This document shows, piece by piece, positions 7,334 to 14,247 of a stretch of DNA of 17,870 nucleotides. The stretch comes from Candidatus Daviesbacteria bacterium (GTDB taxonomy: Bacteria > Patescibacteria > Microgenomatia > Daviesbacterales > UBA10151), in the NCBI GenBank assembly GCA_030648435.1, contig JAUSHE010000034.1, positions 1-17,870 on the forward strand, given 5' to 3'. The notes beneath the pieces were generated by a model that had not been told where the DNA came from, searched no databases, and worked only from the letters and a program-made list of their open reading frames with translations. The position numbers were made by a program, and so were the translations under genes. Position 1 is the stretch's first letter, and every line of letters begins with the position of its first letter.

Positions 7334-7342
7334 GTGATACAA

Positions 7343-7351
7343 ATCATACCA
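7343..7351 (-). promoter_or_regulatory. Extended -10 promoter for the RodZ-like gene
   Basis: Minus-strand TGG-TATGAT ends 9 bases before the ATG at 7333, so any leader would be only a few bases long. The -35 region is poor, as is usual with a TGn extension. The whole promoter lies in the 64-base divergent spacer, back to back with the plus-strand promoter. Confidence 0.5.
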
Positions 7352-7361
7352 GAATGACCGA

Positions 7362-7390
7362 TTGACATAAAGATTTCAAATTCTTAATAT
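7362..7390 (+). promoter_or_regulatory. Near-consensus sigma-70-type promoter for the 152-residue gene
   Basis: A perfect -35 TTGACA (7362-7367), a 17-base spacer and -10 TAATAT (7385-7390) are followed by 7 bases and the ATG at 7398. The predicted transcription start falls on or beside the start codon, and no Shine-Dalgarno is present. This is the strongest promoter I can read in the window and supports leaderless expression. Confidence 0.75.
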
Positions 7391-7397
7391 ACAACTA

Positions 7398-7856
7398 ATG
7401 TCTGACCAATCTGCCAAACTGCCTCCGCCAATCGGCGATGCTAAAGCTGCCGATCGTTATATTTCTCAATTAATTGAGCTGATCAGGTCAGATAAATTAA
7501 CCGTCAAACAAACTGATCTTGCCAAATTTGATCCGTCTTCTCTGCAAAACCATTACCGCTTAGACCTAAAAACTTACGAAGTAGAGGTCAGTCATAGCAA
7601 ACAAACAGACACAGGTAAGGATTTTTATATTATTTTGTTTAATAATTTAAAGCAGATTAGCGGCCAATGTGCCGAAAAAGTCATCCTGGCTTACATACAT
7701 TTAACTGGTGACCAATTTAGAGATTTTAAAGCCACTGCAGACGACCAATTGGAGAGGAGAAGAAAAGAGGCGGAAGAGAAAAGATTCACAGAAGCAATGA
7801 CACCAATTGATGAAACTCTTGAACAACTAGTTAACCTTAAAACTGCCCTCCCTTAA
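7398..7856 (+). CDS. Unknown 152-residue charged protein (only plus-strand gene)
   Basis: I do not recognise this protein. It has no signal peptide or membrane helix, so it is probably cytoplasmic. The first 20 residues are Pro/Ala-rich, a folded-looking core follows (about 22-105, including YRLDLKTYEVEVSH and KDFYIILFNNLKQIS), and the last third is a highly charged helix that may form a coiled coil (about 110-150, QLERRRKEAEEKRF). It has a strong promoter of its own and is divergent from the RodZ-like gene. Its last 30 bases overlap the end of the tsaC-like gene on the other strand, so the two transcripts are complementary at their 3' ends. The strong promoter and full-length frame support a real gene. 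Function is open. Confidence 0.75.
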   Translation: MSDQSAKLPPPIGDAKAADRYISQLIELIRSDKLTVKQTDLAKFDPSSLQNHYRLDLKTYEVEVSHSKQTDTGKDFYIILFNNLKQISGQCAEKVILAYIHLTGDQFRDFKATADDQLERRRKEAEEKRFTEAMTPIDETLEQLVNLKTALP

Positions 7857-8393
7857 AACTATTTGTTTGCCGTCTTCATATAACCTGATCATTGTTGAGG
7901 GTTTGGATTTTAATTTTCCTCCGTTAACGAAAAAGGGTATTTTTTTTCTAAAATATTTTTTTGCCTCATTAATTGTTTCTGCAGGTTTTTCTTTTTCCAA
8001 ATTAGCACTTGGCGCAACCAATGGTCCAACTTGTTGTAGGATCCGCAAAAGAAGCTTGTTGTCAGGCATCCTAAAAGCTAAACTTTTCTTGCCTCTATGA
8101 AGATAAAAAAATCTTTCCGCAGGACAAGGCAAAATAACGCTAATCGGGTTAGGCCAAACTTTTTTTAAGAAATCTCTCTGTTCTGAAGATAAGACAATAT
8201 CAAAATCCGACAAATCATCTAGGGATGAAATCAAAATAATCATCGGCTTGGAGGTGTCTCTTTTCCGCAAAGCATAAATTTCCTCAACAGTTAGAGGGTT
8301 TAGAGCCGATCCGATTATGCCGTAAATTGTATCCGTCGGCATCACCCCAATCTTGCCTTTTTTTAATAAATCAATAATCGTATGTTCATTCAC
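7827..8393 (-). CDS. tsaC: Threonylcarbamoyl-AMP synthase, TsaC/YrdC/Sua5 family
   Basis: Makes threonylcarbamoyl-AMP from threonine, bicarbonate and ATP, the first step towards t6A at position 37 of ANN-decoding tRNAs. Family motifs run through the 188 residues: GVMPTDTIYGI (16-26), the Lys/Arg cluster ALRKRDTSKPM (41-51), VWPNPISVILP (79-89), LAFRMPDN (104-111), GPLVAPSAN (123-131) and KPSTMI (163-168). The length matches TsaC without the extra C-terminal domain of Sua5. The start is a GTG at 8393, because an in-frame TGA two codons upstream rules out a longer protein. A TGG-TACAAT box ends 6 bases before it. The 3' end overlaps the convergent 152-residue gene by 30 bases. Confidence 0.92.
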   Translation of the reverse strand: MNEHTIIDLLKKGKIGVMPTDTIYGIIGSALNPLTVEEIYALRKRDTSKPMIILISSLDDLSDFDIVLSSEQRDFLKKVWPNPISVILPCPAERFFYLHRGKKSLAFRMPDNKLLLRILQQVGPLVAPSANLEKEKPAETINEAKKYFRKKIPFFVNGGKLKSKPSTMIRLYEDGKQIVLREGSFKVN

Positions 8394-8399
8394 CGCTCA

Positions 8400-8408
8400 A
8401 TTGTACCA
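8400..8408 (-). promoter_or_regulatory. Extended -10 promoter for the tsaC-like gene
   Basis: Minus-strand TGG-TACAAT is followed by 6 bases and the GTG start. No Shine-Dalgarno lies between, so the mRNA is probably leaderless with a GTG start. The promoter follows the hairpin at 8447-8481, so it would restart transcription after that stop. Confidence 0.5.
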
Positions 8409-8446
8409 AATTCATTTTATTCACGATCATGAAGTTTTTGTCACAA

Positions 8447-8481
8447 ATTTAGCCTGACACCTTCGAGGTGTAAAGCTAAAT
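8447..8481 (-). terminator. Strong hairpin behind the 277-residue gene, possible terminator
   Basis: A 7-bp outer stem (8447-8453 with 8475-8481) and a perfect 6-bp inner stem (8457-8462 with 8466-8471, three-base loop) are separated by a 3x3 near-paired internal loop. On the minus strand it lies about 20 bases past the stop at 8500 and is followed only by TTTGT, a weak U tract. It may end the 277-residue transcript or stabilise its 3' end. The symmetry means it could also act in the plus direction, where no gene needs it. Confidence 0.5.
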
Positions 8482-8499
8482 ATCTGAAATTGTAATCAT

Positions 8500-9333
8500 T
8501 TAAGAAGGTGGTATACCAAATCCTACTGGTTGAGAATATGGTTTAACAACTGCTTTATCAACGCTTTCTAAAAATCTTGATCCAATCCAATTAGCATTAG
8601 ACATACTTAACAATTCGCTATTCCTCTGTGTCAAAAGATTATTCAGAAACTTCGTACCTAAAACGACTAATTCTGACGCTTGTACCCTGTATGCTCCAGA
8701 CTCTCCCAGGTTACTTGCCATTACTCCTGGCGCAGCTTTTTGAACAAATTGTTCCACAATATCAGCTCCATTATCTTTTTCTTCTATTAATTGGATAAAT
8801 TGTTGAGCTTTGTTCATAGGCATTAAAAAGGAAATCCGAGCTACTCTAGCATGTCTACCACCCCTATCCCTAACACTCTCGTCTTGCAAGGTATTGTATA
8901 TTAGAAGTGCGTAACCCTCTTTATACTCTTCAACTCGTTTTGGGTCATCATAAGGTATAACCGCAAGAAAATGTTTTTTCATTAAGTCTGCTACTTGAGG
9001 AAAATGCGAAGAATGCTTATTTTCGTCAATAGAGTTAAAACAACGTCCAATGAAATCATAGTAATTCCATCCCCACCCTCGCAGAGGATGAAAACCTGTG
9101 GGGCTAACAGTCGTAAAATCCTCCGCCCATTCTTTTTGTGGTGGAACAAGTACTTTTCCACTAAAGTTAAGTCCTTGGGGAAATTTACCAAGAATTGCTA
9201 CTGCTTTGACTGCCTGTACAAATTCATCTTCAGGACTAGTTAATTCCGTTGCAGCAGAGGTAACTTGCATAGATTCAGAATAACCTTTGATAGCGTTTGC
9301 CGGCACTAGACTGTCACCTGCTTGCTCGGACAT
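8500..9333 (-). CDS. Unknown 277-residue soluble protein
   Basis: I do not recognise this protein. The ATG at 9333 is chosen because a perfect extended -10 (TGT-TATAAT) ends 6 bases upstream. The open frame does run further up into ftsK, but that part is the shadow of ftsK in another frame. No signal peptide or membrane helix is visible. Residues 1-35 are Ser/Ala/Glu-rich and may be flexible. A Trp/Tyr-rich patch lies at about 81-98 (FHPLRGWGWNYYDFIGRC), a conserved-looking core at about 122-175 (FLAVIPYDDPKRVEEY, then RHARVARISFLMPM), and the last third is helical and ends in Pro/Gly-rich GFGIPPS. No catalytic signature is obvious. It has its own promoter and a hairpin behind it, so it looks like an independent unit set between housekeeping genes, perhaps an accessory gene. 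Confidence 0.7.
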   Translation of the reverse strand: MSEQAGDSLVPANAIKGYSESMQVTSAATELTSPEDEFVQAVKAVAILGKFPQGLNFSGKVLVPPQKEWAEDFTTVSPTGFHPLRGWGWNYYDFIGRCFNSIDENKHSSHFPQVADLMKKHFLAVIPYDDPKRVEEYKEGYALLIYNTLQDESVRDRGGRHARVARISFLMPMNKAQQFIQLIEEKDNGADIVEQFVQKAAPGVMASNLGESGAYRVQASELVVLGTKFLNNLLTQRNSELLSMSNANWIGSRFLESVDKAVVKPYSQPVGFGIPPS

Positions 9334-9339
9334 AGATTG

Positions 9340-9348
9340 ATTATAACA
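9340..9348 (-). promoter_or_regulatory. Consensus extended -10 promoter for the 277-residue gene
   Basis: Minus-strand TGT-TATAAT, a perfect extended -10, is followed by 6 bases and the ATG. It lies wholly in the 34 bases between the ftsK stop and this gene. The -35 is not recognisable, which is tolerated with a TGn extension. The geometry predicts a leaderless transcript. Confidence 0.65.
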
Positions 9349-9367
9349 CTGGGATAATAAGAGGTAT

Positions 9368-11473
9368 TTAATTCTCAGCAGCTCCAGCTTGTGCTGCAAA
9401 GTATTCTTCGGCATTTCTGACCAGTACATCCCGGGGTTTACTGCCATCCCCCGGCCCCACAATTCCCGCTTCCTCCAGCTCATCCAAAATCCTGGCAGCC
9501 CTGGCATAACCCACTTTGAGTCTTCTCTGCAGTAGGGAAGCAGAAGCCCTGTCATATTGACAGATGGTTCTCACCGCTTCTTCAAATAGCTCATCTTTTT
9601 CTCCGCCTCCACCCCCACCCCTACCTCCCAATCTACCCAGCGGCATTTCTGTCACCTCAGATGTATATTGAGGCGCAATGCCTGTTGCTTTAAGATACTT
9701 AATTAAATTGTTTATTTCATCATCCTGTACAAAAACTCCCTGAATACGGATTGGTTTCGAAGCATCAGGCGGCAAAAACAACATGTCTCCCCGTCCCAGC
9801 AGCTTCTCCGCTCCGGGCCCATCCAAAATAACCCGGGAATCAATCATAGAGGAAACATTGAAAGCAATCCTGCAGGGAATATTGGCTTTAATCAAACCGG
9901 TGATAACATCAACGGAGGGCCGCTGTGTCGCCACCACTAAATGAAGCCCCGTGGCCCGGGCAAGTTGAGCAATTCTGGTAATAGCATCTTCAATTTCAAC
10001 CGGAGCAAACATCATAAGATCCGCCAATTCATCAATAATTATCACAATATACGGCAGGGCGACATAACCTGACATCTCGTTAAACCCGGTGATATTCCTA
10101 ACCCCTGCAGATTGAAAAAGTTTATACCTTCTATCCATTTCCGCCATAGCCCATTTTAAAGAGGATAAAATCTTTTCCGGTTCCGTAATTACCGGTGTCA
10201 ATAAATGAGGAATACCATTATAGTTTGTGAGTTCAACTCGTTTTGGGTCAATCATAATTAACTTAAGCTCATCCGGTGAATTTCGAAAAAGCAGGGAAGT
10301 GATAAAAGCATTAAGTAAAATTGATTTTCCGGAACCGGTTGTTCCGGCAATTAAACAATGCGGCATTCTATCCAGGTCCACCACCATTGGCTTAGATGAT
10401 GTATCCCTGCCCAAAGCCACAGCCAATTTTGACTTATGCTTTTGCATCTCATCTGAGGATAAAACATGTTTTAATCCAACTATTTCAAGCGTATGGTTGG
10501 GTACTTCAATGCCAACCAGAGATTTACCGGGAATAGGAGCTTCAATCCGGACAGTACCTGTCGGAGTAGCCAAGGCCAAGGCTATATCATGTTGTAAATT
10601 TGCAATTTTGGAAATTTTTGTTCCTGCCGAGATCCTTAAAGCATATTGGGTAACAGCTGGTCCGCCATTAACTTCTGCTACATCTGCCTGGACACCGAAA
10701 GAATCCAAGGTTTTCTCAATAATTGATGCGCTTTTTTTGACATCTCCGCGGTCAGCGGCTGAACCGACCTTATCGGACAACAGGGAAGCAGGCGGATATT
10801 TCCAAATTGATGTTTTTCCTGCCACATTTTGCACAAGCGCATCAGCAATAATTGAACCTTTTTGATCCTTAAGTTGAGGTTTTGAAACAATCGGACGGTC
10901 ATCTACACCGGAAACTTTGATAGGAATATGTTTTGCCTCAAAAGTACGTGGCCTATTAAAAATTAATCCAAGAATTTTTTGTAAACCAGTAATAATAAAA
11001 GAAAAAATACCAAAAATCTGCTGCAGGGAAGTATTTAAAAAAACCACCAAACCTATCAGAAAAACCAAAACCAAAAGAGGAACAGCTCCTAGCGGAGTGA
11101 CAAAAGAAGACAGTTCTGACCAGATAGTTTGGCCTATTAAGCCTGCTTTTTCAAATTTTATTGCTGCCACCAAAGAACCAACCGACAAAATAATCAATAT
11201 AAATCCAAGCAGTACATTACTTTGAGCAATTTTCCATTTGGCTTTAGTCAGAACTAAACCTGATAGTAAAAAAATTAAGGGTGCAGAAACTTTAAGAACT
11301 CCTAAAGATTTATTTAAAAAATCTTTCCAAAACAGCAAAACTTCTGAATTACTAAAAAGCGCGACACCTGATAAAACTGCCAAACTAAAAGCCACCAGTG
11401 TTCCTACAGCTGTAATAGTTTTTGACTTTAATCTAAATTTAGGTAATTTATAAATTGATCTTCGTCTTGCCAT
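9368..11473 (-). CDS. ftsK: FtsK/SpoIIIE-family DNA translocase
   Basis: A septum-anchored motor that pumps chromosomal DNA during division. The N-terminal ~175 residues hold about four membrane helices (roughly 21-41, 63-80, 85-107, 127-147). A short linker (about 175-230) leads to the alpha/beta motor. That has a Walker A GTTGSGKS at 377-384, the MIDPKRVELTNY segment (407-418), a Walker B IVIIIDELADLMM (476-488) and the ATQRPSVDVITG sensor stretch (515-526). A glycine run (617-624) connects to the winged-helix gamma domain (about 626-690, with ASLLQRRLKVGYARAARILDELEE in the middle), which in the family reads oriented DNA motifs and contacts XerD. At 701 residues it is compact, with a short linker like SpoIIIE rather than E. 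coli FtsK. It begins 8 bases after rnj, with TATAAT 7 bases before the ATG. A GGAGG 13 bases upstream is too far to be a good ribosome site. Confidence 0.96.
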   Translation of the reverse strand: MARRRSIYKLPKFRLKSKTITAVGTLVAFSLAVLSGVALFSNSEVLLFWKDFLNKSLGVLKVSAPLIFLLSGLVLTKAKWKIAQSNVLLGFILIILSVGSLVAAIKFEKAGLIGQTIWSELSSFVTPLGAVPLLVLVFLIGLVVFLNTSLQQIFGIFSFIITGLQKILGLIFNRPRTFEAKHIPIKVSGVDDRPIVSKPQLKDQKGSIIADALVQNVAGKTSIWKYPPASLLSDKVGSAADRGDVKKSASIIEKTLDSFGVQADVAEVNGGPAVTQYALRISAGTKISKIANLQHDIALALATPTGTVRIEAPIPGKSLVGIEVPNHTLEIVGLKHVLSSDEMQKHKSKLAVALGRDTSSKPMVVDLDRMPHCLIAGTTGSGKSILLNAFITSLLFRNSPDELKLIMIDPKRVELTNYNGIPHLLTPVITEPEKILSSLKWAMAEMDRRYKLFQSAGVRNITGFNEMSGYVALPYIVIIIDELADLMMFAPVEIEDAITRIAQLARATGLHLVVATQRPSVDVITGLIKANIPCRIAFNVSSMIDSRVILDGPGAEKLLGRGDMLFLPPDASKPIRIQGVFVQDDEINNLIKYLKATGIAPQYTSEVTEMPLGRLGGRGGGGGGEKDELFEEAVRTICQYDRASASLLQRRLKVGYARAARILDELEEAGIVGPGDGSKPRDVLVRNAEEYFAAQAGAAEN

Positions 11474-11480
11474 TATTAAT

Positions 11481-11486
11481 ATTATA
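11481..11486 (-). promoter_or_regulatory. Consensus -10 (TATAAT) in front of ftsK
   Basis: A perfect TATAAT overlaps the stop codon of the RNase J gene and ends 7 bases before the ftsK ATG. There is no TGn and no good -35. ftsK may therefore have a leaderless transcript of its own in addition to read-through from the upstream genes. Confidence 0.45.
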
Positions 11487-13179
11487 CCTCCACTACCACT
11501 GTTAATATCAGCGGTCTCCGCTCTGTTGCTTTATACAAAAACCTGTCCAAAACATCTTCTACCGTTCTCCTGATAAAACGCCAGTCCGCTTTTTTCTGGG
11601 TATGTTTTTGTAAAGACTCTTTTACTACTACTTTTGCATCATCCAATAAATCCTTGGCCATCTCCTCAAATACAAAACCTCTGGAAATGATATCTATCGG
11701 CAAAACCGGCTGACCTGTATGCTGATCCACCGATACGACCACCACAACAACCCCTTCTTCACTCATCTTCTGCCTATCCCGCAAAATTACATGTCCGATA
11801 TCGCCAATCCCTAAACCATCCACATATACATTTTGAACATCAATTTTTGAGGAAGCCAATTTAACACTATTATTGGTAACTTCCAAAATATCACCGTCCA
11901 CTGCATCAAGAATTTGTTTTTTGTCGTATCCCATACCCTGGGCCATCTTTGAAAAAGCCTCCATATGCCTGTATGTGCCTCCAATTGGAAAAATAAATTT
12001 TGGTTTTATTAAATTCACCATTAATCTAAGTTCCTCCAAAGCTGCGTGCCCGCTAACATGGAATTCCGAAGCAATTGCTGAATAATAGACATTTAATCCC
12101 AATCTGGACAGTGTATCAATAAGAGCGTTTTGAGCGGATTCCGTAGAAGGAATCGGATCAGCGGAAAATACTACACTGTCACCCGCAAGAAGTTTTACTT
12201 GTTTGTGTTCTTCATTGGCAGCTCTGGTAAGCGATGAATCGGATTGCCCCTGGGCACCGGCAATAAGAATCAAAAGCTTATTAGGCGCAAACGAAGAAAT
12301 ACTGTCTGGGGCAATGATAATACCGGGTGGTACCGATAAATACCCTAAATCCCGGGCAACTTGAAAATTGTTTTCAAAAGAGCGGCCCACCACTGCCACT
12401 TTTCTGCCTAACTTTGCTGCTACATTAATAGCCTGCTGCATTCTGGAAACGTTGGATGATGTCATAGTAATTAAAATTTTTCCGGTAGTTTCAAGGGTTG
12501 CCTTTTCAAAAGATTCTTCAATAGATTTTTCGGATTTATTAAAACCCGGTTTTTCCACTCTTAAACAATCAATAAGCAAAAACAATACCCCTGCCTTCCC
12601 AAGCTCTGCCACCCTCCCCACATCAGTCACCTGACCCGATACAGGAGTCCAATCTATTTTAAAATCCGCCTGATGAATGATGGTTCCCTGCGGTGTATTG
12701 ATTACAATACCCGTAGAATCTGGAATTGAATGAGATACCTGATAAAAAGACAGTTTAAAACATCCTAAATCCAATTTTTGATCAATACTTACTTCAATAA
12801 TTTTGTTTTTTGGTAAATTATGTTCCGTAAATTTTGCCCTGATAAAACCAGCTGTTAATTTTTGAGTATAAATAGGGACCTGAAGCTCGGGCCAAATATA
12901 GGCAAGTCCGCCAATATGATCTTCGTGTCCGTGGGTAATAATAATTCCCCTTATTTTATTTATTTTATCCCTAAGGTATGTAATATCGGGAATAACTAAA
13001 TCTACCCCCGGCATAGCCTCATCAGGAAATCCTACTCCGCAATCAACAATGATGATATCGTTACCGTATTCATAAAGGTACATGTTTTTCGTCACATCGC
13101 CAACGCCCCCCAAGGGGATAATTCTAAGTGCCTGAGTGTTATTTTGGTTTATAGCAAAATTTGGCTTAAATGTTTTCAT
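11482..13179 (-). CDS. rnj: RNase J-family beta-CASP ribonuclease with an altered metal site
   Basis: RNase J degrades and matures RNA with a two-zinc metallo-beta-lactamase/beta-CASP fold. The 565-residue protein has normal length and order. It shows the core HGHEDH at 83-88, His150 in SHSIPDST, Asp172 in ADFKID, the beta-CASP region (about 205-355), SGHAALEEL at 376-384, and the C-terminal domain (about 440-565). Two usual signatures differ. The segment normally written PVHGEYR reads PIGGTYR (398-404), so the His that binds zinc in RNase J (B. subtilis His390, 22 residues after the SGH His) is Gly400. The DSTN motif reads DCLR (204-207). Activity may be changed or lost. The start overlaps the stop of the Lon-like gene (ATGA), suggesting coupled translation. 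The gene lies in a group with pnp and rpsO. Confidence 0.92.
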   Translation of the reverse strand: MKTFKPNFAINQNNTQALRIIPLGGVGDVTKNMYLYEYGNDIIIVDCGVGFPDEAMPGVDLVIPDITYLRDKINKIRGIIITHGHEDHIGGLAYIWPELQVPIYTQKLTAGFIRAKFTEHNLPKNKIIEVSIDQKLDLGCFKLSFYQVSHSIPDSTGIVINTPQGTIIHQADFKIDWTPVSGQVTDVGRVAELGKAGVLFLLIDCLRVEKPGFNKSEKSIEESFEKATLETTGKILITMTSSNVSRMQQAINVAAKLGRKVAVVGRSFENNFQVARDLGYLSVPPGIIIAPDSISSFAPNKLLILIAGAQGQSDSSLTRAANEEHKQVKLLAGDSVVFSADPIPSTESAQNALIDTLSRLGLNVYYSAIASEFHVSGHAALEELRLMVNLIKPKFIFPIGGTYRHMEAFSKMAQGMGYDKKQILDAVDGDILEVTNNSVKLASSKIDVQNVYVDGLGIGDIGHVILRDRQKMSEEGVVVVVVSVDQHTGQPVLPIDIISRGFVFEEMAKDLLDDAKVVVKESLQKHTQKKADWRFIRRTVEDVLDRFLYKATERRPLILTVVVEV

Positions 13180-14198
13180 CCTGATAAAAATTCACCTATA
13201 TTCTCCTTAGTAATTTTAAATGGTCCTGACTCTCCTTCTACTTTTTTTCTGGCCACTTTCCGGCAAATAGTTTGCAGCGACCGCGACAGTGATCTAATAC
13301 CGGAATCAAAACCCAGCGGCCGCAAAATCATTGGCCAGACTGTTTCGTCAATATTTAATATACCACTATTTATTCCTGCTTCTGTCAGAGCTTTCGGCAA
13401 CAGATAATTTTTACCAATGGTCAGTTTTTCCTCATCAGAATAAGAAGGCATTATAATCGGCTCAAGACGGTCCAACACGGCTGTCGCAATATTTCCGGTA
13501 TTGTTGGCTGTTGCAATAAATAAAACCTGCGACAGGTCATACGGAAAATCCAAATAATGATCCATAAATGCCTGATTTTGCGCAGGATCCAACAGCTCAA
13601 CTAAAACTCCCATGATATCCACCCGCTGCTGCTCTGCTACCCTATCTATTTCATCAAGCAGTATAACAGGATTAGAAACTTTTGCTGACTTAATTGCCTT
13701 GATAATCTGGCTGGGTTCACTATCCGGACGAATACGTGAAGAACCTCGCAACGTTGCCGGATCACCCAATCCCCCGAAAGGAATTCTTATCAAGGGTCTA
13801 CCCAGCGATTCTGCAATTGAATAGGCTAACGATGTTTTACCTGTTCCCACTAAACCAATAAAAGCTAAGATTGGAGCATGGAATTCGTTAATCTGTCTGG
13901 TTTGCTGGTGTAAAATTAGAACCGACAGATACTCCAAAATCCTATCCTTTACAGATTGCAAACCAAAATGGTTTTTATCTAAAATTTGTTTGGCCCTATT
14001 TAGATCTAAAATGTCCTGAGTATATTTTTCAAAAGGTAGGGAAAGTACAAGATTAATGTAATTTACTACTCCTTCCAGTTCAGCACCGGAAGGAGTAAAT
14101 TTCAAAAGATTAAGTAGTTTTTCAGAAATTTCGGAAGGCAAATTAGCTTGCAAAACTTTTATTTTTAACTCTTCTATAATACTTCGGGCAGAATCCAT
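13176..14198 (-). CDS. Lon-like AAA+ ATPase without N-terminal or protease domains
   Basis: The 340 residues match the ATPase module of Lon. A helical lead (about 1-75; residues 54-76 match the segment just before Lon's ATPase) is followed by Walker A GLVGTGKT (115-122), GGLGDPATLRGSSR (142-155, compare Lon's GGVRDEAEIRGHRR), Walker B VILLDEID (178-185), ELLDPAQNQAFMDHYLDFPYDLS (201-223), sensor-1 ATANN (229-233), an arginine finger in LDRLE (242-246) and sensor-2 Arg302 in SGIRSLSR. The LON substrate-binding domain (~200 residues) and the Ser-Lys protease domain (~200 residues) are both absent, and the gene ends cleanly at an overlap with rnj. It should hydrolyse ATP and remodel or unfold a partner but cannot cut peptides itself. 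Its operon partners suggest RNA-processing enzymes as clients, which is inference. An AGGA lies 8 bases before the ATG. Confidence 0.88.
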   Translation of the reverse strand: MDSARSIIEELKIKVLQANLPSEISEKLLNLLKFTPSGAELEGVVNYINLVLSLPFEKYTQDILDLNRAKQILDKNHFGLQSVKDRILEYLSVLILHQQTRQINEFHAPILAFIGLVGTGKTSLAYSIAESLGRPLIRIPFGGLGDPATLRGSSRIRPDSEPSQIIKAIKSAKVSNPVILLDEIDRVAEQQRVDIMGVLVELLDPAQNQAFMDHYLDFPYDLSQVLFIATANNTGNIATAVLDRLEPIIMPSYSDEEKLTIGKNYLLPKALTEAGINSGILNIDETVWPMILRPLGFDSGIRSLSRSLQTICRKVARKKVEGESGPFKITKENIGEFLSG

Positions 14199-14209
14199 TT
14201 ATGTTTCCT

Positions 14210-14238
14210 ATTTTACATCAAACCCTGTAGTTACCCAA
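14210..14238 (-). promoter_or_regulatory. Possible promoter between pnp and the Lon-like gene
   Basis: TTGGGT (14233-14238), a 17-base spacer and TAAAAT (14210-14215) read on the minus strand, in the 49-base gap. The box ends 11 bases before the ATG, so a short leader would keep part of the AGGAAA ribosome-site-like stretch. Weak -35; read-through from pnp is equally likely. Confidence 0.25.
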
Positions 14239-14247
14239 TACTGAAGT

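Noticed and set aside
9334..9555. Upstream extension of the 277-residue gene into ftsK
   Set aside because: The extra 74 codons lie mostly inside the ftsK gamma-domain coding region in another frame. The consensus promoter at 9340-9348 places the start at 9333.
10227..10865. Plus-strand 212-codon open frame opposite ftsK
   Set aside because: Lies fully antisense to the conserved FtsK motor region, including Walker A. Length is explained by the codon pattern of the real gene.
13176..14198. Lon-like gene as a frameshifted or truncated lon pseudogene
   Set aside because: All ATPase motifs are intact, the stop is embedded in a functional ATGA overlap with rnj, and no protease-domain remnant appears downstream in any frame.
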